From contig NZ_BNBS01000001.1 in the NCBI RefSeq assembly GCF_014656075.1, positions 227,028 to 291,027 of the forward strand: a stretch of 64,000 bases of DNA, given 5' to 3'. The number at the start of each line of letters is the position of its first letter. The first letter of the stretch is position 1. This document shows positions 7,440 through 17,150 of the stretch, in pieces. This DNA is from Streptomyces hydrogenans (GTDB lineage Bacteria > Actinomycetota > Actinomycetes > Streptomycetales > Streptomycetaceae). A program made the translations under genes and the position numbers. The notes below the pieces were generated by a model. It saw only the letters and a list, made by a program, of their open reading frames with translations, was not told the DNA's origin and ran no database searches.

Positions 7440-8737
7440 TCCCGTCCGGCCACCGCCGCCGCGAAGTGGGCGGCGAACCAGTCCGTGGCCAGCGCCGCCA
7501 CCTCCTCCAGGGCCCCCGGCTCCTCGAAGAGGTGGCCGGCGCCCGGCACGACCTCGAGCCGGTGCTCGCAGCGCAGCAGCTCCCCGGCCCGCCGGTTGAG
7601 GTCCAGGACGAGGTCGTCGCTCCCGCCGACGACCAGCAGTGTCGGGGCCCGTACCCCGGCGAGCCGGTCCCCCGCCAGATCGGGCCGGCCGCCCCGGGAC
7701 ACCACGGCGGCCACGTCGTCGCCCGGTTCCGCCGCCGCCCACAGCGCGGCGGCCGCGCCCGTACTCGCCCCGAAGTAGCCCCTCGGCAGCCCCTCAGTAC
7801 CGGACCACCCGGCCGTCCACACGGCGGCGTGTCCCAGCCGCTCGGCCAGCAGCGGGGTGTCGAAGACCCGTGACCTGTCGGTGGCCTCGGCCTCCGTGAG
7901 CAGGTCGAAGAGGAGCGTGGCCAGCCCCGCGCCGTTCAGGGCCGCGGCGACCGCGCGGTTGCGGGGACTGTGCCGGCCGCTGCCGCTCCCGTGCGCGAAG
8001 AGGACCAGCCCGGCGGCCCCGTCGGGCACCGCCAGGTCACCCGGCAGCACCGGACCGCCCGCCGGGATCCGTACGGCCGTGTGCCGGACGACCGCGGCCC
8101 GCGCCGCCCGGCTCCGGTCGAGCCGCTCCACCACCTCGGCGTCCGGCGTCTGCTCGAACTCCCGGTAGAACTGCCCGACCGCGTAGAACCCCTCCGGGGC
8201 GTGCACGGCGACCGTCTCGTCGGCCTCACCGCCGAGCCGGTCCGCCCAGCCGTGCGGCGCCACCGGCACCGCCAGCACGATCCGTGCCGCGCCCCCGGCC
8301 CTGACCACCCGGCAGGCGGCCAGCGCGGTCGCGCCGGTGGCGAGCCCGTCGTCGACGACCACCACCGTCCGCCCCTCCAGCGGCACCGGACGACGGCTGC
8401 CCCGGTACGTCCGGGCCCGCTCGGCCATGACCGCCCGCTCCCGCTCCTCGGCCGCCGCCAGGTCCCGCTCGGCCACGCCCGCGTCCCCCACGATCCGCTC
8501 GTTGACCACCCGGACCCCGCCCTCCCCGATGGCCCCCATGGCCAGCTCGGGCCGGCCCGGCACCCCCAGCTTCCGCACGAGGCAGATGTCGAGCGGCGCG
8601 CCGAGCGCCTCGGCCACCTCCGCCGCCACCGGCACCCCGCCCCGGGGCAGCCCGAGGACGATGACGTCACGCCCCTGGAGATGGCCGAGCCGGGCGGCGA
8701 GCTGCCGCCCCGCGTCGGCACGGTCGGCGAAGTACAT
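7433..8737 (-). CDS. Phosphoribosyltransferase fused to an alpha/beta hydrolase (dienelactone-hydrolase-like)
   Basis: This is a 434-aa two-domain protein. The N-terminal half is a PRTase fold: VLGLPRGGVPVAAEVA, then the PRPP-binding VVVVDDGLATGATALAA near residue 125. The C-terminal half is an alpha/beta hydrolase of the DLH type: LVLFAHGSGSGRHSPRN near 228, nucleophile region GYFGASTGAAAALW near 309, acid VVGGSDD near 363 and His GAGHLFEEPG near 393. Such fusions are known in actinobacteria and some stress loci, but their substrate is not established. The start at 8737 (MYFADRADAG) was chosen at the family-typical beginning. It overlaps the preceding + strand gene tail to tail by 7 bases. 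Neighbour: a universal stress protein. Confidence 0.85.
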   Translation of the reverse strand: MYFADRADAGRQLAARLGHLQGRDVIVLGLPRGGVPVAAEVAEALGAPLDICLVRKLGVPGRPELAMGAIGEGGVRVVNERIVGDAGVAERDLAAAEERERAVMAERARTYRGSRRPVPLEGRTVVVVDDGLATGATALAACRVVRAGGAARIVLAVPVAPHGWADRLGGEADETVAVHAPEGFYAVGQFYREFEQTPDAEVVERLDRSRAARAAVVRHTAVRIPAGGPVLPGDLAVPDGAAGLVLFAHGSGSGRHSPRNRAVAAALNGAGLATLLFDLLTEAEATDRSRVFDTPLLAERLGHAAVWTAGWSGTEGLPRGYFGASTGAAAALWAAAEPGDDVAAVVSRGGRPDLAGDRLAGVRAPTLLVVGGSDDLVLDLNRRAGELLRCEHRLEVVPGAGHLFEEPGALEEVAALATDWFAAHFAAAVAGRDQ

Positions 8738-8845
8738 GACAGGCCGCCTTCCCGGTGGGCGTCCCCCCTCCACGGACGGGCCGTCCGGCCCGGCCTCCCC
8801 TTCCAGGGTCCCACCGGGCGGACGCCCCGGCGGGCGCTCCCCGCC

Positions 8846-9760
8846 TCAGGCGACGCCGTCGCGCACGATGGCGACCGGGCACCGGGCGTGGTGCAGGAGG
8901 GCCTGGCTCACGGAGCCCAGCAGCAGCCCGGCGAAACCGCCGCGCCCCCGCGCGCCCATGACGACCAGCTGGGCGTTCTCGCTCTCCTCCAGCAGGACCT
9001 CGCGGGGCCGGCCGCGCACCAGCCGGGGTTCGGCCTCGACGCCGGGGTGGCGTTCGGCGGCCCGGGCGAGCGCCGCGTCGAGGACCCGGGCGGCCTCCTC
9101 GTGCACCTGCTCCGCGCTGTGGAAGAGCCCCGTGAGGTCCCCCGGGCCCGACCGCGGCGTCCAGGCGTGGACGGCGACGAGCCCGGCCCCGCGCGCCCGC
9201 GCCTCGGTGAAGGCGAAGTCGACGGCCGCGTCGGAGTCCGGGGAGCCGTCGACGGCCAGGAGCACCGGCCCGTCCGGCTCGCCCGGGCCGCGCACGACCA
9301 GGACGGGGCACGCGGCGTGGGCGGCGAGGTGGACGGCGACCGAACCGAGCACCACACCGGCGAAGCCGCCGGTCCCCCGGCTGCCGACGACCACCAGCTC
9401 CGCCCCCTTGGAGCGGGTGGCGAGGACGACGAGCGGTTCGCCGGAGATCAGCTCGCCTGAGACCTCGGTGCCCGGGGCGACCGTCCGGGCCCGGGCCACG
9501 GCCGTGTCCACGACGATCTGCGCCTGCCGCCGCAGCCCGCTCTCGGTCGGCCCGTACACGGAGGGTTCCAGGCCGACCCGGAACAGCGGCCAGATGAAGG
9601 CGTGCGCGACGACCAGCCGGGCACCCCGCCGGCCGGCCTCCCGCGCCGCCGCCTCGACCGCTTCGAGCGACGACGGCGAACCGTCCGTCCCGACGAGGAC
9701 GAACGGCCCGCCGGCCGTCGTGGTCTCCGGTGCCGCCGCCCGTTCCTCGCTGCGCCCCAT
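8846..9760 (-). CDS. Tandem universal stress protein (two Usp domains)
   Basis: The 304-aa protein contains two UspA folds. The first opens with VLVGTDGSPSSLEAV and ends with the ATP-loop VVGSRGTGGFAGVVLGSV. The second opens with VLLAVDGSPDSDAAVDFA and ends with VVMGARGRGGFAGLLLGSV. Both keep the G-2x-G-9x-G(S/T) nucleotide-binding pattern, so ATP binding is expected. Role: cytosolic stress/energy sensing. The ATG start at 9760 has an AGGAAC ribosome binding site. It lies in tandem upstream of the PRTase-hydrolase gene, consistent with a stress or dormancy cluster. Confidence 0.9.
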   Translation of the reverse strand: MGRSEERAAAPETTTAGGPFVLVGTDGSPSSLEAVEAAAREAGRRGARLVVAHAFIWPLFRVGLEPSVYGPTESGLRRQAQIVVDTAVARARTVAPGTEVSGELISGEPLVVLATRSKGAELVVVGSRGTGGFAGVVLGSVAVHLAAHAACPVLVVRGPGEPDGPVLLAVDGSPDSDAAVDFAFTEARARGAGLVAVHAWTPRSGPGDLTGLFHSAEQVHEEAARVLDAALARAAERHPGVEAEPRLVRGRPREVLLEESENAQLVVMGARGRGGFAGLLLGSVSQALLHHARCPVAIVRDGVA

Positions 9761-9909
9761 CGCTGTTCCTGCCTTCCGGTCGTGCTCCGCCCGTCGCGGG
9801 TGCCCTCGTGATCGAGTACACCCGTCGACTGCCCGCACGACCGGGCGCCACGCGGGCCGGAAGTCCCGTCCGACCCCGCGGAAGGTCCCGGAAGCTGCTC
9901 CCCGGGGGC

Positions 9910-10674
9910 TCAGGCCGCGAGGAACGCCTCGATGGCCCGGGCGAGGTCCTTCGGGGTCTCCTCCGGCGGGTAGTGCCCGGCGTCCGCGAGGACCTCCAGG
10001 CGCGCGTTGGGGTACCAGCGCAGCCAGGTCGCCTCCATCGCCTCGGCGCCGAGCGCCGGGTCGTGCGCGCCGACGACCAGCAGCACGGGCGTCGGGTTGT
10101 CGCGGACCCGCTCGTGGAAGTCGGTGCCGGACCACGAGTCCAGGTAGGCGCGGAAGGCGGCGACCGAGGAGCGGCCGACCGAACGGTCGACGACCGCGTC
10201 CAGCCACGGGCCCGTGTGCCGGCCGCCGGTGGTGTGGTCGATGATGACCCGTCGCAGCGCCGGGTCGTCGGCCGCACCGGCGAACAACCGCCGGCTCTCC
10301 TCGTCCAGCGGGAAACCGGCCGCGGAGACCGGCGAGATCCCGACGATCGAGCGGACCCGGTCGGGGGCGTCGAGCAGCATCAGCTGGGCCGCCTTGCCGC
10401 CCATCGAGTGGCCGATGACCGAGAAGGAGTCCCAGCCCAGGTCGTCGGCGACGGCCAGGGCGTCCGCGGCGACCTCCTCCATGGTGTAGGCGCCGTCGGC
10501 GTCCCGCGCCTCGCCGTAGCCCCGGCAGTCGAGGAAGGCGTAGCTGCCCGCCGTCTCGTCGAGGTGGGCGCGGAGCGGGTCGAAGCTGCTGCGGTCGCCG
10601 AACCAGTTGTGAAGGACGAGGGCCCTCCCCGGACCGTCGCCGTGGACGTCGTACGGAAGGACCCGGCCGGTCAT
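9910..10674 (-). CDS. Alpha/beta hydrolase
   Basis: The 254-aa protein has an alpha/beta-hydrolase fold with LVLHNWFGDRSSF (oxyanion region, HN in place of HG), the DCRGYGEA strand, nucleophile elbow VIGHSMGGKAAQ near residue 90, acid VVGAHDPAL near 201 and the catalytic His in ADAGHYPPEET near 233. It is the size of small esterase/haloperoxidase-like enzymes, and the substrate is unknown. It is transcribed away from the large sensor phosphatase at 10938. Confidence 0.85.
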   Translation of the reverse strand: MTGRVLPYDVHGDGPGRALVLHNWFGDRSSFDPLRAHLDETAGSYAFLDCRGYGEARDADGAYTMEEVAADALAVADDLGWDSFSVIGHSMGGKAAQLMLLDAPDRVRSIVGISPVSAAGFPLDEESRRLFAGAADDPALRRVIIDHTTGGRHTGPWLDAVVDRSVGRSSVAAFRAYLDSWSGTDFHERVRDNPTPVLLVVGAHDPALGAEAMEATWLRWYPNARLEVLADAGHYPPEETPKDLARAIEAFLAA

Positions 10675-10812
10675 GCTGCCCCCTGCGCGCGAGGTGGTGA
10701 CGTGAGTGGTGGTCGCGCCCGCCGCACGCTCACGGCGACGGACGACGACCGAGTGTGACGGCCCGGACGCTCCGGGTCAACAGCCCCGGGAGCCGTGTGG
10801 GCGACGGCGGCC

Positions 10813-10858
10813 CGCGCGCGGGGGCCGCGGCCGGCCGCCGCCGCGGCCCCCACGCGCG
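10813..10858. other. Very strong GC hairpin in the divergent intergenic region
   Basis: GGGGGCCGCGG (10820-10830) pairs perfectly with CCGCGGCCCCC (10841-10851) around a 10-nt loop. After one C/A mismatch, six further CG/GC pairs extend it. It lies in the 263-base gap between the divergent hydrolase and phosphatase genes and would be in the 5' leader of the latter. It could be an attenuator, a transcription insulator or a protein site. Confidence 0.5.
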
Positions 10859-10937
10859 CGTGGAGACCTGCGTGAGCGGGCCCCCTGGGTCCCGCGCCGG
10901 GATGCGGCGGGTTTCACGGCGGGCGCATCCTGACTGT

Positions 10938-13484
10938 GTGACCCCGCACGGCCCGTCCCCCGGCACGCCGCCGCAAGCCTTGATCCAGGCGCTGGCGGAG
11001 GCGGCGACGGACGCCGTGGAAGCGGTCGGCGGATACGCGGGCGGGGTGTACCTGCGCTCCGGCACGCCGGGACTGCTGCGCCTCTCGGTGCTGGCCGGGC
11101 TGCCGGGCGAGCTGTTCCGGCCCTGGTCGCGAATGCACACCAACCGCCCCTTCCCCATCGCCGAGGTCCACCGGTCCGGACAGTCGGTGCACCTGTCGGA
11201 CGTCGAGGAGTCGATGCGGCGGTTCCCCCAGCTGGTGGCCAGCCTCCCCTTCCCGTTCGGTTCCCTGTACTCCCCCGTGGTCGCCGGCCGGGAACGCTTC
11301 GGCGTCCTCGTGGTGCTCCGGCCCCCGACCCCCGGCCTGCCGGTCGGCGCGCGGGACCGGGAGCGGATGACCCGCGCCGGACTGCGCCTCGGAGAGGTCC
11401 TCGCGGAGCTGACGGCACGCGGGACGGGCGTGTGGTGGCCCGGTGACCCGCTGTGCGTGCAGCTGCCGTCGGGCGCGGTGCCGCCGGTGCGGTTCGGCTC
11501 CTTCGACTGGGACCTGGCGGCGGGGAGCGTGACCATGGACGACGGGCTGCGGGCGATCCTCGGGGTGCCCGGCCCGTCGCCGATGCCGATCGAGGCGCTG
11601 ACCTCGCGACTCGATCCGGAGGACGGCTTCGCGCTGTGGGCGGCGGCCCGCCGGACGGGCGCCGCGGACGGCGGGGGCTCGGTCCGCCGACTGCGGCTCA
11701 AGGGGCCGGACGGCGGGCTGCACCTGCTGGAGGTCTCGGCGCGCTCCCGGTTCGTCGGGGCGGACGGCCACGGGCACCTGGCGGGCGCCCTGGTGGACCT
11801 GGGCACGAGCCTCGTCGGCTCGGACGCCACGGACCGGCTGCCGCGGGCGATCCTGGCCATCGACCGGCTGGGCCGCGTCACCTACGTGAACGAGCGCACC
11901 GAGCGCCTGCTCGGACGGCCGCGCGGGGCGCTGGCCGGGCGGCCGCTGTGGGAGGCGCTGCCGTGGTTCGCCCACCCGTTCCACGAGGAGCAGCTGCGGG
12001 CGGCGCTGCTGTCGACGGAGCCGGTGCGCTTCCTGGCCCGCCCCGAGGACGGCGGGTGGCTGTCGGTGTCCCTGCACCCGGGCCGGGACGGCGTGACCAT
12101 GGTGCTCGTCCCGGAGGAGGGCCAGGGGGCCGAGCAGCCTCCCGCGCCGGAGACCGGTACGGGCTCCGCCGCGGCCTCCCCCGTGGCGTTCCCGCCCCCG
12201 CCCCCACCGCCGCCCCCGCCGCAGCCGTCGGAGCGCGCCGGGGACGGGCTCGGCACGGAGGCCGCGCGGGCGGCGTCGCTCTACCGGCCGGTGGCGCTGG
12301 CGATCGCGCTGACCGAGGCCATGACCGCCCGGCAGGTCTCCGCGGTGGTGACCGAGGAGCTGCTGCCGGCCTTCGGCGGCCGGCAGCTGGCGATCTACCT
12401 GCTGAGCGACCGGCGGCTGTACCTGGCGTGGGAGACGGGATTCCCGCCGGGCTTCCTGGACCAGTTCGACGGGGCGGCGCTCGACGCGCACGTCCCGGGG
12501 GTGGACGTGCTGACGTCCGGCCGGGCGATGTTCTTCGAGTCGATGCAGATCCTGGGCCGGGCCTATCCGGAGCTGCCGCTGGACGCGCAGACGGGGGCGC
12601 GGGCGTTCCTGCCGCTGATCGCCTCGGGCCGGCCGGTGGGCTCGTGCATCCTCGGCTTCGACCGCCCCCGGGACTTCAGTCCGGAGGAACGGGCCGTCCT
12701 CACCGCGCTGACCGGGCTGATCGCGCAGGCGCTGGAGCGTGCGCAGCGGTACGACACCGAGGCCGCCGTGGCGCGCGGGCTCCAGGACGCGCTGCTCCCG
12801 CACCGGCTGCCGGTGCGGGAGGGCCTGGAGACGGTGGGCCGCTACCTGCCGGGGACGCAGGGCATGGACGTGGGGGGCGACTGGTACGACGTGGTGGAGA
12901 CGGCCCGGGGCGAGCTGGCGCTGGTGATCGGGGACGTGCAGGGGCACGGGGTCGCGGCGGCGGCCACGATGGGACAGCTGCGGAGCGCGGTGCGCGCCTT
13001 CGCGCTGAGCGGGCTGCCGCCGCAGGACGTGGTGCGGGGCACCAACCGGCTGCTCATCGATCTGGACCCGGGACAGTTCGCGAGCGCCTGCTACGTGCTC
13101 CTGGACGCGCGGACCGGGGAGGTGCAGGCGGTCCGGGCCGGGCATCCGCAGCCGTTGCTGCGGCATCCGGACGGTTCGGCGGAGCTGCTGGACATCGCGG
13201 GCGGGGTGGTCCTGGGGGTGGACGGGCGTGCCGCCTATCCGGTGACGCGGCTGCGGCTGGCCGAGGGCGCGGTGCTGGCGCTGTTCACGGACGGTCTGGT
13301 GGAGCGGCCGGGCGCCGACATCGACGAGGGGGTGGAGCGGCTGCGGCGGACGCTGGCGTCGACGGGCTCGCTGCCGCTGGCGGAGGCGGCGGACCGGCTG
13401 ATGCACGAGGCGGTGCGGTCCTCGGACCGGCCGGACGACATCGCCCTGCTGCTCGCGGCGCGGTGGCGGGGGCGCGGCGGATAG
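10938..13484 (+). CDS. Multi-sensor PP2C (SpoIIE-type) serine phosphatase with GAF, PAS and GAF domains
   Basis: About 848 aa. Residues ~10-155 form a GAF-like region. A PAS-type region follows, containing [20 protein letters not shown] and, near 390, a conspicuous polyproline run with a QPS end. A second GAF (~450-610) precedes the SpoIIE/PP2C domain, which has [11 protein letters not shown], the metal-binding [45 protein letters not shown] and DDIALLL. In streptomycetes such proteins dephosphorylate anti-anti-sigma factors in response to internal signals. GTG at 10938 (MTPHGPSPG) is preferred; an ATG at 10902 is in frame. It is one of three SpoIIE phosphatases in this window. Confidence 0.88.
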   Translation: MTPHGPSPGTPPQALIQALAEAATDAVEAVGGYAGGVYLRSGTPGLLRLSVLAGLPGELFRPWSRMHTNRPFPIAEVHRSGQSVHLSDVEESMRRFPQLVASLPFPFGSLYSPVVAGRERFGVLVVLRPPTPGLPVGARDRERMTRAGLRLGEVLAELTARGTGVWWPGDPLCVQLPSGAVPPVRFGSFDWDLAAGSVTMDDGLRAILGVPGPSPMPIEALTSRLDPEDGFALWAAARRTGAADGGGSVRRLRLKGPDGGLHLLEVSARSRFVGADGHGHLAGALVDLGTSLVGSDATDRLPRAILAIDRLGRVTYVNERTERLLGRPRGALAGRPLWEALPWFAHPFHEEQLRAALLSTEPVRFLARPEDGGWLSVSLHPGRDGVTMVLVPEEGQGAEQPPAPETGTGSAAASPVAFPPPPPPPPPPQPSERAGDGLGTEAARAASLYRPVALAIALTEAMTARQVSAVVTEELLPAFGGRQLAIYLLSDRRLYLAWETGFPPGFLDQFDGAALDAHVPGVDVLTSGRAMFFESMQILGRAYPELPLDAQTGARAFLPLIASGRPVGSCILGFDRPRDFSPEERAVLTALTGLIAQALERAQRYDTEAAVARGLQDALLPHRLPVREGLETVGRYLPGTQGMDVGGDWYDVVETARGELALVIGDVQGHGVAAAATMGQLRSAVRAFALSGLPPQDVVRGTNRLLIDLDPGQFASACYVLLDARTGEVQAVRAGHPQPLLRHPDGSAELLDIAGGVVLGVDGRAAYPVTRLRLAEGAVLALFTDGLVERPGADIDEGVERLRRTLASTGSLPLAEAADRLMHEAVRSSDRPDDIALLLAARWRGRGG

Positions 13485-13633
13485 CGCCCGTCGCGCGCCC
13501 GGCGGCTCACCCGGTCGGGTCAGCGGCGCTGGTCGGCGGGGGTGGGCAGGGCGAGGCTGGGGAGATCCGGGCCGTTCGGGCCGGACGAGACGGGGCGGGC
13601 CGCGCGGCGGGCCGTCCGAGGCGAGGAGGTCCC

Positions 13634-13882
13634 GTGCAGCAGGACAAGCAGCCCGACTACCGGCCCGTGGTCTTCCGTGACCGCTCGGCGGGATACGCGT
13701 TCCTGACGCGGTCGACCGCGACGAGCGAGCAGAGCATCGAGTGGGACGACGGCAACACCTATCCGGTGATCGACGTCGAGATCTCCTCGGAGAGCCACCC
13801 GTACTTCACGGGCAAGGCCCGGAGCGTCGACCCGGAGGGCCGGATCGCCCGGTTCGAGCGCCGGTACGGCGAGGGCGACTGA
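13634..13882 (+). CDS. rpmE2: Ribosomal protein L31 type B (zinc-free paralogue)
   Basis: The 82-aa protein matches type B L31 ([43 protein letters not shown]). It lacks the CxxC zinc pair of type A L31. In streptomycetes the C-minus paralogue replaces the zinc form on the 50S subunit under zinc starvation and is normally Zur-controlled. No Zur box was identified by eye. The start is GTG behind GAGGAGGTCCC. Confidence 0.92.
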   Translation: MQQDKQPDYRPVVFRDRSAGYAFLTRSTATSEQSIEWDDGNTYPVIDVEISSESHPYFTGKARSVDPEGRIARFERRYGEGD

Positions 13883-13969
13883 GCGCGGGAAGGAGCCGGG
13901 GCGGTGGGAGTGGAGTCCGTGGACACCGCTCCCGCCGCCCCGTGCCACGACGTGCCGGGTGCGGTCGGG

Positions 13970-14467
13970 TCAGCCCTCGACGACGCCGGACTTGGCGATC
14001 GTGATCTTGGCCTTGGTGGCGCCGGAGCCGGAGCCCAGGGCCTCGACCTGCTTGACGATGTCCTGGCCCTCGACGACCTCGCCGAAGACGACGTGCTTGC
14101 CGTCCAGCCAGTCGGTCACGATGGTGGTGATGAAGAACTGCGAACCGTTGGTGTTACGGCCCGCGTTCGCCATCGAGAGCAGGAACGGGCGGTCGTGCTT
14201 CAGCTTGAAGTTCTCGTCCGCGAACTTCTCGCCGTAGATGCTCTTGCCGCCGGTGCCGTTGCCCGCGGTGAAGTCGCCGCCCTGCAGCATGAAGGCGGGG
14301 ATGACGCGGTGGAAGGAGGAGCCCTCGTAGCCGAAGCCGTGCTGGCCGGTGGCGAGCTCGCGGAAGTTCTTGGCCGTGTCCGGGACGACGTCGTCGAACA
14401 GCTGGAAGACGATCCGGCCGGCCGGCTTGTCGTCGATGGTGATGTCGAAGAAAACGTTGTTGCTCAT
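13970..14467 (-). CDS. Peptidyl-prolyl cis-trans isomerase, cyclophilin type
   Basis: The 165-aa single-domain cyclophilin shows [19 protein letters not shown], the catalytic-site [16 protein letters not shown] (with Arg of FHR), [31 protein letters not shown] and [12 protein letters not shown]. No signal peptide is present, so it is cytosolic and assists protein folding. The ATG start at 14467 follows an AGGATGTCCCC ribosome binding site. Confidence in the family is very high. Confidence 0.96.
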   Translation of the reverse strand: MSNNVFFDITIDDKPAGRIVFQLFDDVVPDTAKNFRELATGQHGFGYEGSSFHRVIPAFMLQGGDFTAGNGTGGKSIYGEKFADENFKLKHDRPFLLSMANAGRNTNGSQFFITTIVTDWLDGKHVVFGEVVEGQDIVKQVEALGSGSGATKAKITIAKSGVVEG

Positions 14468-14535
14468 GGGGACATCCTGTCATTACCCGCGCACCGCGCG
14501 CGCACGGGCCGCCTCCCGGCGGGTCTCACGACACG

Positions 14536-14568
14536 CCGGTGCCCCGCGCCTGGAGCGCGGGGCACCGG
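14536..14568 (-). terminator. Hairpin terminator after the small secreted-protein gene
   Basis: CCGGTGCCCCGCGC and GCGCGGGGCACCGG form a perfect 14-bp stem with a 5-nt loop (14550-14554), 20 bases past the stop of the gene at 14588-14800. Streptomyces terminators often lack a T run, so this is probably an intrinsic terminator. Confidence 0.7.
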
Positions 14569-14587
14569 AGGCGGTGGGGGCCCGGGA

Positions 14588-14800
14588 TCAGCGGAGTCCC
14601 TGGGCGGAGCTGTCGGCGACGGTGCTCTCCACGGTGGTGACGGTCTCGTGGAGGACGGTCCCGGCGCCCTCCTCCTGGAGGAGTCCGGTGGCCCCGCCGA
14701 GCGGACTCTCCGCGGCGCTGGCCTGCGGCGGCGGGGTGACGAGGGCGGTGACGACGCCTGCGGCGAGGGAGGCGATGGCGAGCATGCTGCGCTTCTTCAT
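14588..14800 (-). CDS. Small secreted protein of unknown function
   Basis: The 70-aa protein has a clear signal peptide: MKKRSMLAIASLAAGVVTAL, then PPPQASAAES, with cleavage likely after ASA. The mature part is only ~40 residues, acidic and Thr/Val-rich (ETVTTVESTVADSSAQ), with no recognisable domain. It has its own strong terminator. Streptomycetes encode many such exported peptides; it is not a chaplin (no paired Cys or chaplin repeat). Confidence 0.7.
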   Translation of the reverse strand: MKKRSMLAIASLAAGVVTALVTPPPQASAAESPLGGATGLLQEEGAGTVLHETVTTVESTVADSSAQGLR

Positions 14801-15029
14801 GCCCTGGTCAACTACTGGGACGGAAAAGGGTTACGGTTCCCGGCCCGTCGGCGCGGAGGCGGTGTCCTCTTCCGGGTCGAGGACGAGGGAGGCGATCCGT
14901 CCGTCCGTCTGTCCGTCAACTCGCCGCCGTCGAGGAGGAAGCCGATGTGGTCGGCGGGGCCCTCGGCACCGCGGCGGCCGACGACGTGGGTGCGCTCCGC
15001 CGCGGGGCGCCCGGCGGCTCCGGGGCCGG

Positions 15030-15773
15030 TCACCGGAGGGTGTGGTCGGCCCCCGCGGTGACGAGTCCGGCCTCGTAGGCGAGGATGACGAGCTGGACCC
15101 GGTCGCGGGCGTCGAGCTTGGCGAGGAGCCGGGTGACGTAGGTCTTGACGGTGGCGAGCGAGATGTGGAGCCCCTCGGCGATCTCCGTGTTCGACAGGCC
15201 GCGGCCGACGAGGGTGAGGACTTCCTGTTCGCGCTCGGTGGTGCGCTCGACGAGCCGCAGGGCGGCGGGCGAGGGCGAGGCCCCGGGGCCGTCCCGTCCT
15301 TCGCGGGGGCGGCGGGTGAACTGCTTGATGAGGCGTCCGGTGACGCCGGGGGCGATGAGGGCGTCGCCGGAGGCGACGACGCGGACGGCGGCGAGTATGT
15401 CGGCCACGGACATGTCCTTGACCAGGAAGCCGGAGGCGCCGGCGTCGAGCGCGCCGAAGACGTCCTCGTCGGCGTCGAAGGTGGTGAGGACGACCACCCG
15501 GGCGCCGGTGTCCCCCGAGGTGATCCGCCGGGTGGCCTCGATGCCGTCGACGCCGGGCATGCGCAGGTCCATCACGACCACGTCGGCGCCGGTCTCCTCG
15601 ACGAGCCGGACGGCCTCGGCGCCGTCGGACGCCTCGCCGGCGACCAGGAGGTCGTCGGTCTCGGCGATGACCATGCGCAGGGCGGTGCGCGCCAGCGGCT
15701 GGTCGTCGGCGAGGACGACCCGGACCCGGGGCGTCGGGGCGGTGGAGGGGGAGACGGTGGTGGTGTCGTTCAT
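15030..15773 (-). CDS. LuxR/NarL-family response regulator
   Basis: The 247-aa protein has a receiver domain with VVLADDQPL (acid pocket), phospho-acceptor in VVVMDLRMPGVDGIEATRR near residue 75, and VVVLTTFDADEDVFGAL. The C-terminal LuxR helix-turn-helix reads LTEREQEVL-type TTEREQEVLTLVGRGLSN and ISLATVKTYVTRLLAKL. A long linker with RRPREGRDGPGASPSP is unusual but common in streptomycetes. It overlaps its partner histidine kinase by 4 bases (ATGA). Probable target: the divergent ABC exporter. Confidence 0.93.
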   Translation of the reverse strand: MNDTTTVSPSTAPTPRVRVVLADDQPLARTALRMVIAETDDLLVAGEASDGAEAVRLVEETGADVVVMDLRMPGVDGIEATRRITSGDTGARVVVLTTFDADEDVFGALDAGASGFLVKDMSVADILAAVRVVASGDALIAPGVTGRLIKQFTRRPREGRDGPGASPSPAALRLVERTTEREQEVLTLVGRGLSNTEIAEGLHISLATVKTYVTRLLAKLDARDRVQLVILAYEAGLVTAGADHTLR

Positions 15774-17017
15774 GCGGGGGCGGCTCCTGGTGGGACGGGA
15801 AGGTGGGCGGTGACGCGGAATCCTCCGCCGGGGCGGGGCCCGGCGGTGAACTCCCCGTGCAGCAGTCCGACGCGCTCGCGCATCCCGACGAGGCCGTACC
15901 CGGAACCCGCGCCGGTCCGCTCGCGGCGGCGCTCCTCGGGAGCGGGCCCGGGGTCCTCGACGGTGAGGACGAGGGTCTCGGGGTCGCGGTGGTCGACGGT
16001 GATGGTGCAGCGGTCGGCGCCGGAGTGGCGGACGACGTTGGTGACGGACTCCTGGAGGACGCGGAAGGCGGAGAGGTCGACGTCGGGCGGCAGCGGCCGC
16101 GGCGCGCCGACCCGGCGGACGGTGACGCGCACCCCGGCGGCGCCGGTCGTCTCTGCGAGGCGGTCGAGGGCGGCGAGCCCCGGCGGGCCGGACGGGTCGG
16201 GCTCGGCGGCGGTGTCGGCGGGTATGTCCGGCGGGGCGTCGGCGGCACGGAGGGCGCCGAGCATCCGGCGGAGGCCGGCGAGGGTCTCGCGGCTGGCGGT
16301 CTCGATCTCGCCGAGGGCTTCACGGGCCAGCTCGGGCCGCTTGTCGATGACGAGCCGGGCGGCGCCGGCCTGGAGGGCGACGATGCCGATGCTGTGGGCG
16401 ACGGTGTCGTGCATCTCGCGGGCGATCCGGAGCCGTTCGGCGACGACGGCCTGTTCGGCGGTGCGGGCCCTGGTCTCGTCGGCGTGGAGCCGGTTCTGGC
16501 GCACGGAGCGGCCGAAGAGCCAGACGGCGCCCGCGGTGGAGAGCACGGCGAGGGCGGTGGTGGTGCCCGCGCTCCAGCCGGCGAGCAGCCGGATGGCGAG
16601 GTGGCCGAGGGCGACGCCGACCGCGAGGAGGACGGCGCGCTCGGACTCCTTCCTCGGCCGGTGGACGGCGATCGTGTAGAGGGCGACGTCGACGGCGAGG
16701 TACTGGGCGAGCGGTATGGCGGTGACGCCCAGCGGAAAGGAGCAGAGGACGGCGGCGGCGAGGAGGTGGCCGAGCCCGGCGGTGGCCCTGCGGTCGAGGA
16801 GCGCGCTGCCGCGGAGGGCCAGGGCGGTGGCGAGGGCGAGCATGGTGAGCCCGTCCCAGCGGAGGAAGACGACGCCCACGAGCACGTCGGCCTCTTCCTG
16901 ACCGGGCAGGCGCATGCGCAGGAGCACGGTGAAGAGGAGGCCGGCGAGCCAGGCGAGCGCGGCCCACCAGCCGGGCGTGACCCGTTCGCGGAGCGGAACC
17001 GCCGAGGACGCTGACAT
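15770..17017 (-). CDS. Membrane sensor histidine kinase (HisKA_3 type)
   Basis: The 415-aa protein has about four to six N-terminal hydrophobic segments (residues ~15-165), then the dimerisation/phosphoacceptor helix ERLRIAREMHDTVAHSIG (His in EMHD) and a GHKL ATPase domain (ESVTNVVRHSGA, TVEDPGPAP, GYGLVGMRERVGLL). It is typical of the NarL-type two-component kinases of Streptomyces that control neighbouring ABC exporters. The start at 17017 (MSASSAVPLR) was chosen since earlier codons lie in the divergent promoter. Confidence 0.92.
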   Translation of the reverse strand: MSASSAVPLRERVTPGWWAALAWLAGLLFTVLLRMRLPGQEEADVLVGVVFLRWDGLTMLALATALALRGSALLDRRATAGLGHLLAAAVLCSFPLGVTAIPLAQYLAVDVALYTIAVHRPRKESERAVLLAVGVALGHLAIRLLAGWSAGTTTALAVLSTAGAVWLFGRSVRQNRLHADETRARTAEQAVVAERLRIAREMHDTVAHSIGIVALQAGAARLVIDKRPELAREALGEIETASRETLAGLRRMLGALRAADAPPDIPADTAAEPDPSGPPGLAALDRLAETTGAAGVRVTVRRVGAPRPLPPDVDLSAFRVLQESVTNVVRHSGADRCTITVDHRDPETLVLTVEDPGPAPEERRRERTGAGSGYGLVGMRERVGLLHGEFTAGPRPGGGFRVTAHLPVPPGAAPA

Positions 17018-17061
17018 GCGGGGATCGTAGATCGCGGGGCGGTGCCTGGTCATCAGACCCA

Positions 17062-17073
17062 GGTTGTACAACC
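17062..17073. promoter_or_regulatory. Perfect palindrome between kinase and ABC exporter genes
   Basis: GGTTGTACAACC is a perfect 12-base palindrome in the 133-base divergent gap, flanked by CCC/GGG. It is a good candidate for the binding site of the LuxR-type regulator encoded next door, or of a TetR/GntR protein. Assignment is inference. Confidence 0.5.
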
Positions 17074-17150
17074 GGGGATGACTGTCCGTCGGTTGATTGT
17101 CAGTCCTGGTCCGATGCCCGGGGAGGGGGCGGGGCGGCACCGTGGTGGGC

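Noticed and set aside
10914..13406. Very long open frame on the minus strand opposite the sensor phosphatase
   Set aside because: It is the antisense shadow of a GC-rich gene: low-complexity Arg/Gly/Pro/His content, no motifs, and the opposite strand has a complete domain architecture.
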